NCBI GenBank assembly: GCA_037367405.1
Contig: JAZKJV010007258.1
Location: forward strand, 372,001 to 436,000
Reading direction: 5' to 3'
Source: Ottelia alismoides
Taxonomy: Eukaryota > Streptophyta > Magnoliopsida > Alismatales > Hydrocharitaceae
DNA: 64,000 bases
The notes beneath the pieces are model-generated. The model did not search any database. It had not been told where the DNA came from and saw only the letters and a list, made by a program, of their open reading frames with translations. Both the position numbers and the translations under genes were made by a program. Of the stretch, positions 21,363-32,082 are shown one piece after another. The first letter of the stretch is position 1. Each line of letters starts with the position of its first letter.

Positions 21363-22926
21363 CCCCGTCGTCACCCTCATCCTCGGCATCGGCCATCATC
21401 AGGAGCCTAGGACCTCGGCCGGTGACAGCGGCGAGAAGCTCCTGCATCGCGGCGTGATCCACGGCTCGCCTCCGTGCTCCAGCCTAGCTTCGAGGAACTC
21501 CACCGTTCCTCTTAGGCGATGACCGGGAGAGCCACAGCTCCTCCCAAATCTCAGGCGTTTCCTTCCCCATCGCGTTTTTGTTTTGTTGTTTTTGCTGCAG
21601 GTTCATCGTCAACCCCCCTCCGCCGCCGCGCCTCCGCCTCGCGCGGCGCCACCAGCACCCACACCGCTCCGCCTCCTCCTCGCGCGGAGCCTCCGCCTCC
21701 CCCTCCGCCGCACCGCCTCGCCTCCGCTCCTCCTCCTTCCGCACCTCGCGCCGTGTGTCGGCCGAGGTGCGACTTCGCCACCGGCTGCGCGTGAGAGCTC
21801 GACCACCACCGCCCTTCGGCCGCCGCTCGATGTTGCCACCGCCATCTCGCCAGCTGCCGTTGGATCAGCTGCCCCAGATCCAACGGGCAGTGACCCGCCA
21901 CGTGCCCCCCCCCCCCCCCGAGCCTCGGCCCCAGCCTCGAGGCTCGGGTCCCCCAAAGCTCTTCCAGACCGCCATGTAGGCTCGGTTCTCCGAGCCTGAG
22001 CCCCGCCCCAAGCCTCCGCCTCGGGAGTCCGCACCTCTAGGCTCGCCACCCGAGCCTCCTGCTCCGTCACCCGAAGCTCCAGGTGCATGTGCTACGCACG
22101 TGCGCTGTGGGCAAATTGCGAGAAGGCCCCTAGCACTTTTAGAAATTGCAAAAATACCCCCGCCAGGGGTAAATTTCAGAAAGGCCCCTCAACGTTTTAT
22201 TAATTACAGATAAGTCCTCCCAGGGACCTCTTTGCAAAGAAAACTTTATTTTATTTACATTTTAGTCCCTGAAACTTTATTTTATCATAACTTTTTCATA
22301 CGGACTCCGATTTTAGCGTATAATATGTCATTTTGAAGCTAATTCCGTGCTCTACAACTTAGCATCCTTGTGAACAGATCTGAGGTTGTTTACTGTCTAT
22401 TATTCTTCAAGGATCTAATTTGACATGTAGGCTCAATTTTGACATACATGTACCACATATTGCTTGAGAAGCTATTGATAAATCTTTTGTAGGAGTTCGG
22501 ATAAGGATTTTACTTTGATTAAATCATTGAAATTACTGTTGTCACAGGAGGTTAATTTACATTTATTCCTCTGAGATTTTTGCTGACTATTTGAGGAACT
22601 GAATCGAAGATATTTGGAGGCTGGATACTCTGCTTCAATATTCTGAATACTAGTTGCTTATTAACCTGAAGCAATGAGTTAAGATCAATCCATTTTGATT
22701 TGTGGTTAATTTTGCGGAGATAAAGATCATATTATTTGGGGAGTTAATTTGTTTAAAAATCACAAATCCTGGGCATAGTTCTCTCAATTTATTTTCCTTG
22801 CATCATATTCGCATCTTCATCACTACATTGTATATTTTGCAACACACAAATTAATCGAGCATTAATTAATTATTTAATCTGATTTAAAAACTACGCAACT
22901 AAAAATCATTGTTCCCTGTGTTCAAC

Positions 22927-22944
22927 CTTGGTAAACTTGCCAAG
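22927..22944 (+). other. U5 hairpin after TTCRACC (G1)
   Basis: CTTGG (22927-22931), loop TAAACTTG, CCAAG (22940-22944), directly after the conserved TTC(A/G)AC(C) motif. In the 3' LTR it lies at 41361-41378 after GTTCGAC. Equivalent hairpins with different stem bases are in the G3, G4 and G7 LTRs. Confidence 0.6.
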
Positions 22945-23050
22945 TAAAATACTCCACAACATTCAAATATTGTGGTTTTTGATCGACCGATTTTCACCTC
23001 CTATACTACAATTCACGATTACTAAAGAGGTGGATTTCGCGCTCATCAAA

Positions 23051-23067
23051 TGGCGCCGTTGCCGGGG
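23051..23067 (+). promoter_or_regulatory. Primer-binding site, tRNA-Asp (G1)
   Basis: TGGCGCCGTTGCCGGGG, two bases after the LTR. It is complementary to the 3' end of plant tRNA-Asp, the primer typical of Athila-type elements. Confidence 0.95.
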
Positions 23068-24173
23068 AACGGCGAATTTTTAGGGTTTTGAATCATTTTT
23101 TATAATTAATTTTTATGAAGATAATTTTAGTGTCATTTTTTTTTCTTCTTTTGCAATTTTTTTTCTTTTGATACTAACCGCACTCTCTTTCTTCGCAGAT
23201 TACTCGGAGATAATTTTGGATATAAATCAAGGACCTCCAAAGAAGACTAATTTTTATTTTTGTGAGAGAGAGTTAGCATAGGTTTAAATTTCTGCATTAT
23301 TCATAGGGTCCCTCTCTCCTTGTACCCTGTCAATTTGTAATATTCAGGACTGAACTCTCTGTGGCTTGACGTAGAATTTAGGAGCACATACGCTAGATTA
23401 GAATTATTTGATTGTGCTCGTAATTTTTAGGCCACACTCTCACTAATTAAACGCATTGTAGATCGTTGAACATTAGCCAAAATTTTCAATCAATTCTTCC
23501 CGCTAATAGAACTATCTGTTTAGGGCGTTTTCCATCTGTGCATATCATTTAGTGTAAATTTTAATTCCTTATCTTGCATCCCGTATGAAGAACGCAAGGA
23601 TTCACTGTAAGTCCTTCTCTTAAGCATGCATCATTGATTTACGCTTGCATTGGCTTTTTCGATTCTCCCTCCTCGAGTTTTACAACTTAGGAATTAACAG
23701 AATTGGGACTGCTCGTTAGGCGTGAATTTCTGTGCTCACATAAACTACAGTGATAACCTTAATCTAAAATTGGGACTGCTAATCAAGGTGACTGTAAATA
23801 AACTGACCTAAAATTAACTTTTGTTTGGTGGAGAGAAACCCACTCATTGTTTGTGTAAGGACAAGATCGCACACCTTAGGGTAGAGCCAAAACTGAGGAA
23901 TTTCACAGAGACTACTGATTTTAAAAACAATTAGCTACTTTTCAGTGAGGGTCTCGGGTAGCCGTTTCACGGTCCGACTTCCCTTAGCAGAGTAGGTGGT
24001 TTAGAGGACACCGCGGAAGGCTCCGTCCTCAAGTAACATGGGTAGCCGTTTAAACGGTCCGTACTTACACCTATACTGGCTGAGAGTAGGTGCAACTAGT
24101 TGTACGAACTCAGGACAGTCATTGTGAATTATTTCAGTACCTAACAGCTCCGCTTAATCTGCAAGATTGTTTT
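23068..24173 (+). other. Untranslated leader of G1, left part
   Basis: No coding frame. Near its end it holds two copies of a hairpin motif, GGTAGCCGTTTCACGGTCC (23957-23975) and GGTAGCCGTTTAAACGGTCC (24041-24060), separated by TTAGCAGAGTAGG and GGTTTAGAGGACACCGCG. The same block is in the G4 leader. The leader resumes after C5 at 34713, where AAATTGAAAAGATAAG and GCCTTCACC align with G4. Confidence 0.75.
24169..24173. repeat. Target-site duplication of C5, left copy (GTTTT)
   Basis: GTTTT immediately before TGTTGGAC of the C5 5' LTR. The identical pentamer is at 34713-34717. Confidence 0.93.
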
Positions 24174-25452
24174 TGTTGGACATGCGAGCCCACGGCGAGC
24201 CATTATGCAATAAATGTTATTGCAATTCACTCCTTAGTCTGAAATAAAGAGTACATAATTTGCATAATAGGTCCCTTAGTACAATTAGGGTTATGCACCA
24301 TGGCCATCTTAATGATCATACAGTTGTTGATTCAATTATTGAACCATAGAGGCTGGTGCTTAGATGAATATCTAATGAGTTAGATTGAGGACTCATCAAG
24401 CACCGTCAAATGATTATTAAGAGATGATCTCCAGCCTGAGTAGGAGATGGCAATCCTATCTCATTTAGGTTGATATCTGACCGACCTCTTGATGCAGGTC
24501 CTCTGCATAGGAATAGAGATTCGGAGGTGTCGGATGAGGTAGGTCAAAGAGTTGACTAAACGAGATCGAGATAACCAAAGTCCTATATCGTATGCTGTCA
24601 CGATACAGGCACGCATCCTCTGACCGGAGATAGATGTGTTACTATATGTCTGAGTATGTACATTTGGCAGACCAATATCTTGATGACCTAATCAATGCCT
24701 ATACACCGGCGCGCTGGTGTGCATATAAGGGAATATGAGTAATACGATCTCTCAAAGGGATCATACAGGTTCACTACTGAACCGGAAGACATGAGCTCAC
24801 TCATGAGATATTGGGAAGAATCAAATTCTGTGCGCACGATCGTCTCGCTTTGGAAGCTTGACTGAATTTGTTGGTTTGATATATACTTTTGGAAAGTATA
24901 TGATCAAGACCTAGGTATGATATATGCTTTTGGAAAGTATATGATCAATACCGACTCCCAATGATCGAATGACAAACTTACTGATAAAACCATGAAGTAG
25001 ACAGTATAAAGTTGATCCAATACTTCGGGTTTAATCTGAGTCTTCCAGTATGCAGGATGTACAGGTATTAGGAATACCTGAGGGTGATGTGATCATAAAC
25101 GATTGTATAACCATGACGCTTCCATTCCTAGGGAGTGATGAAATGGTTCTGGATTTTAGTGACTCCTCTCAGTAGAGAAGTAATCTTATGTTAGTCCAAT
25201 TATTGGACATTGATCTGAATATGATTCAGATGCAATGAGAAGATTAGATTTGCGGTGTTGATTTAATCAAGCATCAATGGGAGGCCCGCGATCTGGATTT
25301 GAGATATGATCTCAATATCCATGTCACTATACATGGAACAATATAATCGCCATGTCCTTATCTCCAAGTATCTGCGGAGAAAGCACATTATCCTTGAAGG
25401 AGTTCATGGATAATTCTATTGTTGATTTATGTATCTGAGCATTGAGGAAATG

Positions 25453-25876
25453 GATAATTAAATGCGATTTAATTATCATGATTAATATGAATTCGATTCA
25501 TATTATAAAGAGAGTTGTCTTAGATAATTAAATATAATTTGATTATCAAAGATGTAAATAATGTGAATATGATTCATGTTATTTGAGAACAAGAGAATAG
25601 AGATCCGAGATGATTAAATGTGATTTAATTATCATGGATATGAATAATGTGGATAGCAATATCCATATTAGTCGTATATATTATAAATGTGATTTATAAT
25701 ATATAAGAGAGAGCTATTTGTAATTTACATTTGTTAATTAAATGTTAATGTGAATTGGATTCACATTGGACAGTAAATTGAAAATGTAATTTACATTTTG
25801 TTTTGGGTTGTGAAAATGATTCACAAAATTTCAATGGCAAGATTGCAATGTCTACAAAATAATTGTGAATTATTTT
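25453..25876. repeat. Short-hairpin array in the copia U3, copy in C5 5' LTR
   Basis: Eleven inverted repeats in 424 bp. Arms (left/right): 25453-25463/25467-25477; 25483-25492/25496-25505; 25523-25533/25537-25547; 25556-25568/25572-25584; 25609-25619/25623-25633; 25645-25655/25660-25670; 25675-25688/25692-25705; 25747-25755/25759-25767; 25781-25788/25792-25799; 25808-25814/25820-25826; 25856-25864/25868-25876. Loops are three bases (GCG, TCG, ATA, ATG, GTG, TGG, ATT) except GCAA in the sixth and a five-base loop in the tenth. Stems differ in sequence, but the loop end is usually AAT...ATT. Confidence 0.85.
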
Positions 25877-26225
25877 TGTAGAATAATTTGCAACATAAGT
25901 TGTTGGAAATAATGGAGATTACATAAAAGATGAAATAGCCACCTTCCTAATGGATGAGGGTGGACGGCCACTACTCCCATTAGGAAAGGGAGGTCGTCCC
26001 CCCTCTCCACATGGAAGGAGGCTCTCTCTCCTTTCATTATCTCCATGTATTGATGATTTAATTTTGTGATTAAATTGTGTTGATTTATCAACATATATTT
26101 AATTTAAATTAATTAATTGTTGTTGGTTTTACCAACACAAATCTTAGCCATTAAAAGAAACACAATCAATGAGAGCCATTAAATTTGTGTTGGCCATGGA
26201 TTGAGATCCATAGATCCCAAAACCC

Positions 26226-26233
26226 TATAAATA
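26226..26233 (+). promoter_or_regulatory. TATA box of C5 5' LTR
   Basis: TATAAATA in ACCCTATAAATAGAGAGG, 20-30 bp after the CCATGGATTGAGATCCAT hairpin. The copy in the 3' LTR is at 34136. Confidence 0.7.
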
Positions 26234-26806
26234 GAGAGGCATACCCATGCTCTCTTTTGACACACAAAATGCTTGAGAAGCATCTCTCTCTCTCTTTCTC
26301 TGTAGACGTCAGCCCTCTCTATCCCTCTCATGGCCGTCCACCATGGATACCATGGAGAGGTTCTCCGTCGCCGCAGCATCGCTCTGCCTGATCGTCTGCT
26401 TGTGGATCTCTATCTCCTTTGGTGTGCCTCGCTCGTGAAGAAGACGATGGATCTCGTGTGTTGAGATCAGGAGATCTGCCGCTTGGATCATCAACATGGA
26501 TTGCGAGAAGCACGCGGTTCATCCCCGCGCTCGCAAGCGTCTCCTCCGTCGGATCAGACTTGAGACAATAGGTCTCTTCGTTTAGAGACTCGATCGCAAC
26601 CACGCTTCAAGAGGTAATCCTATTACTTGTTTGTGGTTTAGACGAAACGATCCGAGAAGTGTTCTTGGATCATGTGGTTTCGTCAAAAGAAATTTTTTTA
26701 AATTCCGCTGCATCGAGCAACTAGTGCGACTAGTCGCTCTTCGTCGTATTCGATACGACGCTCACGCTTCCGTGATGTGCTTGAGGATCTAAACATATCC
26801 TTCAAG

Positions 26807-26822
26807 TGGTATCAGAGCCAGG
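26807..26822 (+). promoter_or_regulatory. Primer-binding site, initiator tRNA-Met (C5)
   Basis: TGGTATCAGAGCCAGG two bases after the LTR end, identical to the CL site. Confidence 0.95.
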
Positions 26823-28790
26823 TTGACGGTTTCGAATATGATTCGCTAACCGAGGACGACTTGGGTTCGTTATGGTCGCGAAAGTTTTCATCGCATTTGA
26901 TTTCGCAGATCTGTTTAGTAAATAATTTCGGCCATGTTTAAAATATTTAAGCACGAATTATTTACTTGTATTTTGTTCCCCATTAAATAAGGAAACCATA
27001 GGATCTGAGTTTGCGTAAATCGGATTTCGTTTGCTCTAGATATGGTTGTTTTAATGAACATGTATTCACTGTTACGGGAACTGGGAATCTTAACGTAATT
27101 AAGGAGTTAATTACTGTTTAGAGACGCCTCTAAATGCGTGCAAATCACATAGGTTCTGTTGTAAATCAAGTTAACAAACTATAGAAACTTACTTTGCTTA
27201 ATTTGGATTTAAATTGATTGAGATATGCTAATTTTAGTAAGTAGGGGTCACTGCTGAAATTACTTTCCTAATCAAGAACCATGTGATTGTCAATTAGTGA
27301 AATTAATTGTTAATTTCATGAAATAATTATGGAAAATATTTGAGAAATATTGGAATATTATTATTTCCTTAATTGACTTGACCTCAACCAATTAATTGAT
27401 TAGATTTGATCTAGATCATAATTGGAAAGACAATCATCAAACTCCTTGCTTGAATAGGATTGGGAATTTGTCTAGCAAATTTCCTTATAATCAAAATTGT
27501 TTTGATTACTATATGGTATAATTTCGGTTGAAGAACCGATGATCATCTCAAGTACAAATTAATCAATTTGGCATTATCCTTTCCCGAGGCGGATATGGTG
27601 TCTAGTCGGGGATCGCTGGGGTAGCGGGTTGCAACGTATGCGGTCCGTCCCACTCCCGCCGGTACTGGCCATGACAGCGGGTAGGGCCGAGATAATGTCC
27701 GAGGGATTAAGATGTATTTTTCTAATTATTAAAATATGAATTAATACGTACTTTGAGAATAATACCATATATATTCAAGTAAGACAATCAAGTTTGATTG
27801 ATTGAATTGGATTGATAATTAATTTAATATGATTAAGTTAATTATGTCCAATAAAAATACTCTAATATGATTAGAGTTGATATCTCCCTTGAAAGAATTA
27901 ATTATATGAATGTGATTCATAGAAATTAATTTAATTTGAATAAGATATGGAGGATCACATAAGTGACATCCATGGTCTCCCGTCAAGGCGAAGGGTTTCG
28001 TCGCCAGATATTATATGTGGGAGACGCATGTCCGAAGTGACAGCTCCTGCATATGATCCATTTGGATCGGGCTCGTCGCTTCTCGAAAGAGTAAGGACGT
28101 ATGCGTAGTGACCCCAATATCGGGTCCTCATATTATTGGGGCGATATTGGATTGCGCATAGCGAGTTGTATTCCTGTTGATGGTTGGTTCAATTAATGAC
28201 GGGTTAACATCACCTTAGGGGTGGTGGGCCCGGGTATTAAAGACCGAATTGGGAGATGCAAGTTGGACTTGCAAGGCGGAATGTGTTCCCGCTTCTTTTT
28301 ATCCGAGTTGTAGGTTCTCATATTATTGGGATGCAACAAAGATAAGGAAGGAGATCCCAGATCTTGCTTGAGATATAATGGTAAGTATATCTCTTACATT
28401 GAAAGTGATTAAGGGAATGAACTTTCATTGTTGACATGACAAGACAACTTTGATATAAAATTCCTAATTCAAAGTAAAACATGTATATATATATATATAA
28501 ATATATACCCTTATGCAAATTACTTATTTCAGATAATCCTTGATTAAACCCACTCAATGTTATACTCATTAATAACCAGTAAAATATCATGGATTGGACT
28601 CATGATCCAGATATTGTATTTGCAGTTGGACACATAATGTATGTGGTTGCAATGTGCAAGTTTCCTCATAATAATGAGGAATGATGATTAATAAGACAAT
28701 AGGACTAAAACCTTAGGGTTCGTATATCTCTATAAGTCTTGATCTTATCGAATGTACTTTTAAAGTGACATGTCGATAATGATCGTAATT
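26823..28790 (+). other. Untranslated leader of C5
   Basis: About 2 kb without a coding frame. A GC-rich island (27583-27690) and another at 28010-28310 stand in an otherwise AT-rich leader. The phrase TCTCATATTATTGGG occurs at about 28315, with a near-copy TCCTCATATTATTGGG at 28125, 190 bp apart. An (AT)n-like stretch is at 28481-28505. I could not identify a gag start. Confidence 0.5.
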
Positions 28791-31700
28791 ATCAAATAAT
28801 CCTTATAAAATTCGAAGAAGATGTTCTGGCATACATATGTGCTCTCGACATTTAATCATGAATGATGTGGTTCTCTGCATCATGCAAAATGGTGGCTCTA
28901 TAAGAGATGATGTATTCAAATTGTTTGAGTACCTACCTGAACCAATATTTTAAGAGTCTAGACATGAAGCTTCATAATATTCATATTGTATGAACTTAAA
29001 TGAAGCTTGTATAAATGAAATACTCTTTTATTGAGATTTTTTATTTTAAGATAAGAGATCCTTGGTCTTGAGCAATAGTTGCTTATAGACAAAGGGAGCG
29101 CAGTGGAAGCATGGGTTGGACCCACTTAAGAGGTATAGTCAAAGAGTTGACTGTGCTTCTGTGACTTCCATATGACATCCAAAGAGTTGGATGAATGCCA
29201 ATACTGCAATAAATTAATGTATTGATAGTATGACTATCAAATCTATCTAGAATCCTTAGAAAAGGAATCGGATATTACATCAGAAAAAACTACATATAAT
29301 CATTGAAATTGACTTACTTATTTGATAAGATAAAGTCTAATAATTGTATCTCAATCTTCTAATGACACTTGCAATTGGTTGCATCTGTATTAGAATATTA
29401 GAAATTTGATCTTAAGGTTTAATGGTCATCCATGTTGGAATTGATGCAATTGTTGCAATAATTTCCACCGGATGAATAGACTTCATATTTCCAGTGGGAG
29501 TCCTTAGTCTTAGAGAATGTCTCTATGACCTAGATATTAGAATTCACTCATTGTTTATTTCTAAATGTTGGAAATAAACATGAAATCTGGAATAGACCTA
29601 TCATAATGAGTTATGATGGAGATATTTCAGATAGTAATCTTACATCTAGTGGACTCCACTAAATTAGAAAATTAAGGAATGGTTCATTAAGATTTCTAAT
29701 ACTGAAAATTAAACCTTTAAAGATCAATAGGAGGATAAAGATCATTTGACGATGATCTGACATAATGTTTTGGACATATGTCTGTTGATGAGATCAATGG
29801 ACAAGTAAGAGATGAAACTTTAGAATGTCTAAAATTTCAAAACTTGCATACTTATGAATATTGTATTCAAAGTAAAATGTCCAATACACCCTTCTTTTGG
29901 AATGGTGTAAGATGTTAAGGTATTCAAGATCTCATACATATTGATGTATGTGGATCATCTATATCAGAATAAACATTATGGATATGTGATATCTATTAAT
30001 GATTATTTGTGATATGAAATTTCTTCTCTTCACTTAGAAAACTTGAAATGTTCAAAGATTTTACAATTTTGGTTTAGAACCAAAGTTTGAAGGAAGATGA
30101 AATGAATTTGATCTAATCAAGGTAGCTTGTACCTATTAGATGAATTCAAGGAATACCTTATGGAGATGTGAATATCATTTCTATCTCACCCCTCTTAATG
30201 AGCCTTAACTCAATAGAGTTGTAGGGAGATGCAATTGATCATGTGTGACATGATTTGATCAATGATTAATCTTAGCATAATTATCTCTTAGTTTCCAGGT
30301 ATATGTGGTAGAGACTACATTATACACTTAATAAGGTCCCAAGCTGGTAAGCTGGAATCTAGCACCAGAGAGTGCAACTTCATTAGGAAAATAAAGGATG
30401 CTATTAGATACCTACTTTATGACCTTGAGATTCTTAAAAGATCTCATCTTTGAGAATATGATTCTTATAGGATGACTCTCTTGAGAATCAAGATGAAAAT
30501 GAAGTAAAGGAACTCATTTAATCTTGAAAAGATAATGAGGCTCCTGAAATCAGAAACTAAAATAGATAATTAAAGATGAAACATTAATACCTCTTCAAAT
30601 AAGTTTGAGGATGGATTCCATGTGTCAGTTAAATCTGAAAATGATCGGACTTCATGTGATGAAGCTCCTGAGGATCATGACATGGAAAGATGGATGTTAG
30701 CAATAAAAGTCTAATGTAGACTTCATATACAAGTGTTGTATATGGCCCCTCGAGGATCCACCTATATGGGTCAGACCCATTAAGGTGTAAATAGAACTTC
30801 AAGAGAAAGAGGGAACCTGATGAGAAGGTATAGACCTTCAATGCACGGTTCGTAGCCATGAGCTACACACCGAAGAGAAGGCATCGCTTGCGATAAGACT
30901 TGCTCTCCAGTGACCTTGCTTTAGCCCATCAGAATATTGCTAACTATAGCTACACAACTTGTCTATGACATCTTCATGGTGTGAGTCAAGATTGCATTCC
31001 TCTATGAATACCTCTCTGAGGATATTCATATGAAGCATCCCCAAGGCTTCATGGTTGAGGAAAGCGAGGTGTGCTAGCTGAAGAACTCCATCTTTGGACT
31101 CCAATAAGTTTCTTGTAGTTGGAACATAAGATTTTATGAAATTATAAATGTTGTGATTTCAGATAAAAACTTGATGAACCATGTGAAGCTTAGTGGGAGT
31201 GCCATTGTGTTCATCGTGCTTAATGTAGATATTATTTTAATCATTTATAATGATATAAGAATAAATAATAAGTGTTTGATAATTTGGTTGTTCCATACCT
31301 TGAGATACGATCTCGAGGATACCTCTTAGATCTTAGTTCTGAAGTAGCTCAGAAGCAAAGAGAAGAGGATATTGGGACCGTCACATTAGTAATACACCTT
31401 GGACTTATTCCATTTTCTGGAAAATTCCAAGAGAGGCTTCCTTCCCTTAAGATGTGGTAGTGACCTGTCTAAAGGGATAGCACCTCAAAGAGTTGAGGAA
31501 GTAAAAGCCAGAACTGCTTGCACTTGTGCATCAGTTACGCGAAGCTGAAGTGTATGCTAGATGTGTACAAAAGCCATATGTCTGCCGTAAAGTGGAAATA
31601 GTAAAGTGTTACTAATCCTACTCTGGAAATAAAACACTTGGTCGCAGTAATAACAATATCTTCAAAGATGATAAAACTTAGAGATAGTGATCTCAAAGTC

Positions 31701-31870
31701 TTATCTTCAAAAGTTTAAGATCTTGTAGATAGTGATCTATAAGGGTCTTGACTGTAGATACCTTAGGAGATAGAGATCTCCAGGAATGAAGGTATTCTAA
31801 AAAGGATTATGGGAATACTGGTTATGATAATTAATAAGATGTAGCGTCAACGACACTATCACCAACAAAA
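28791..31870 (+). pseudogene. pol: gag-pol remnant of C5
   Basis: Decayed copia polyprotein on the element's sense strand. Recognisable fragments in changing frames: gag-pre-integrase/zinc region (RLGHMSVDEI-like at about 29765; YEYCIQSKM at about 29852, where C6 has CEHCIRGKM); integrase start (IQDLIHIDVCG, about 29920); LLDEFKEYL (about 30135); the RT lead-in region around 30640-30850 (DMERWMLAIK-like, then a GPDGKVETF-like stretch); EDIHMKHPQGFMVEE (about 31020); and IVFIVLNVDIILII (about 31205), where the catalytic YVDD is NVDI. Stops are very frequent. The order integrase before RT identifies Ty1/copia. 28791-29600 is probably gag, but only weakly supported. Confidence 0.7.
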
Positions 31871-32070
31871 TTGAGTATCGGTTGCATGAGATGCGACATT
31901 CGCATTGGATGCGAGCACTGTTACTAGGAGATATGCAAGTGTCGTAAAAGGACTTGGCGTAGTCCTTGGGAACGGAGTGACTGGTCAGCTTACCTAGCTA
32001 TTTTCTAAATAGCCTATGATTGTTACATGAATGTGGGTTTAAATGATTAGCCCATTAATGGCTCTTTGGG
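31871..32070 (+). other. Sequence between pol remnant and polypurine tract (C5)
   Basis: No frame. It contains GAGTATCGGTTGCATGAGATG and a stretch rich in GTCGTAAAAGGACTTGGCG; probably the 3' untranslated part of the element. Confidence 0.4.
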
Positions 32071-32082
32071 CTAGTGGGAGAT
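32071..32082 (+). promoter_or_regulatory. Polypurine tract of C5
   Basis: CTAGTGGGAGAT immediately before the 3' LTR. The C6 element has GGTAGTGGGAGAT at the same place on its own strand. It primes plus-strand DNA synthesis. Confidence 0.85.

Larger units (their letters stand above)
20085..23048 (+). repeat. 5' LTR of G1 (2964 bp)
   Basis: Bounded by TGATGAATC... and ...GCGCTCATCA, followed two bases later by the PBS. It is near-identical to 38510-41481. U3 is AT-rich with a G-box cluster (21107-21206) and TATAAAA at 21356. The region downstream of the TATA box is strikingly GC-rich (about 21400-22110), with a 15-C run at 21905. U5 is AT-rich again. The first 21 bases form a hairpin (TGATGAAT/ATTCATCA, five-base loop). 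Confidence 0.95.
24174..26804 (+). repeat. 5' LTR of C5 (2631 bp)
   Basis: It starts TGTTGGACATGCGAGCCC and ends CATATCCTTCA. U3 contains twin TGG-loop hairpins (24881-24942) and the eleven-hairpin array (25453-25876). The TATA box is TATAAATA at 26226. A pyrimidine-rich CTCTCT stretch follows, then a U5 ending GTGATGTGCTTGAGGATC. Differences from the 3' LTR are scattered substitutions. Confidence 0.95.

Noticed and set aside
25453..25876. Hairpin array as a possible CRISPR array
   Set aside because: The repeats differ in stem sequence and length, there are no unique spacers of constant size, and the context is a plant LTR.
26179..26603. Minus-strand frames of 60-90 codons in the copia LTRs (also 9101-9410, 34217-34511)
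   Set aside because: They are antisense to R/U5, repeat with each LTR copy and lack any domain. They are similar only because the LTRs are.
26807..26822. TGGTATCAGAGCC as part of a tRNA gene
   Set aside because: It is the complement of a tRNA 3' end positioned two bases after an LTR, i.e. a primer-binding site. No cloverleaf surrounds it.
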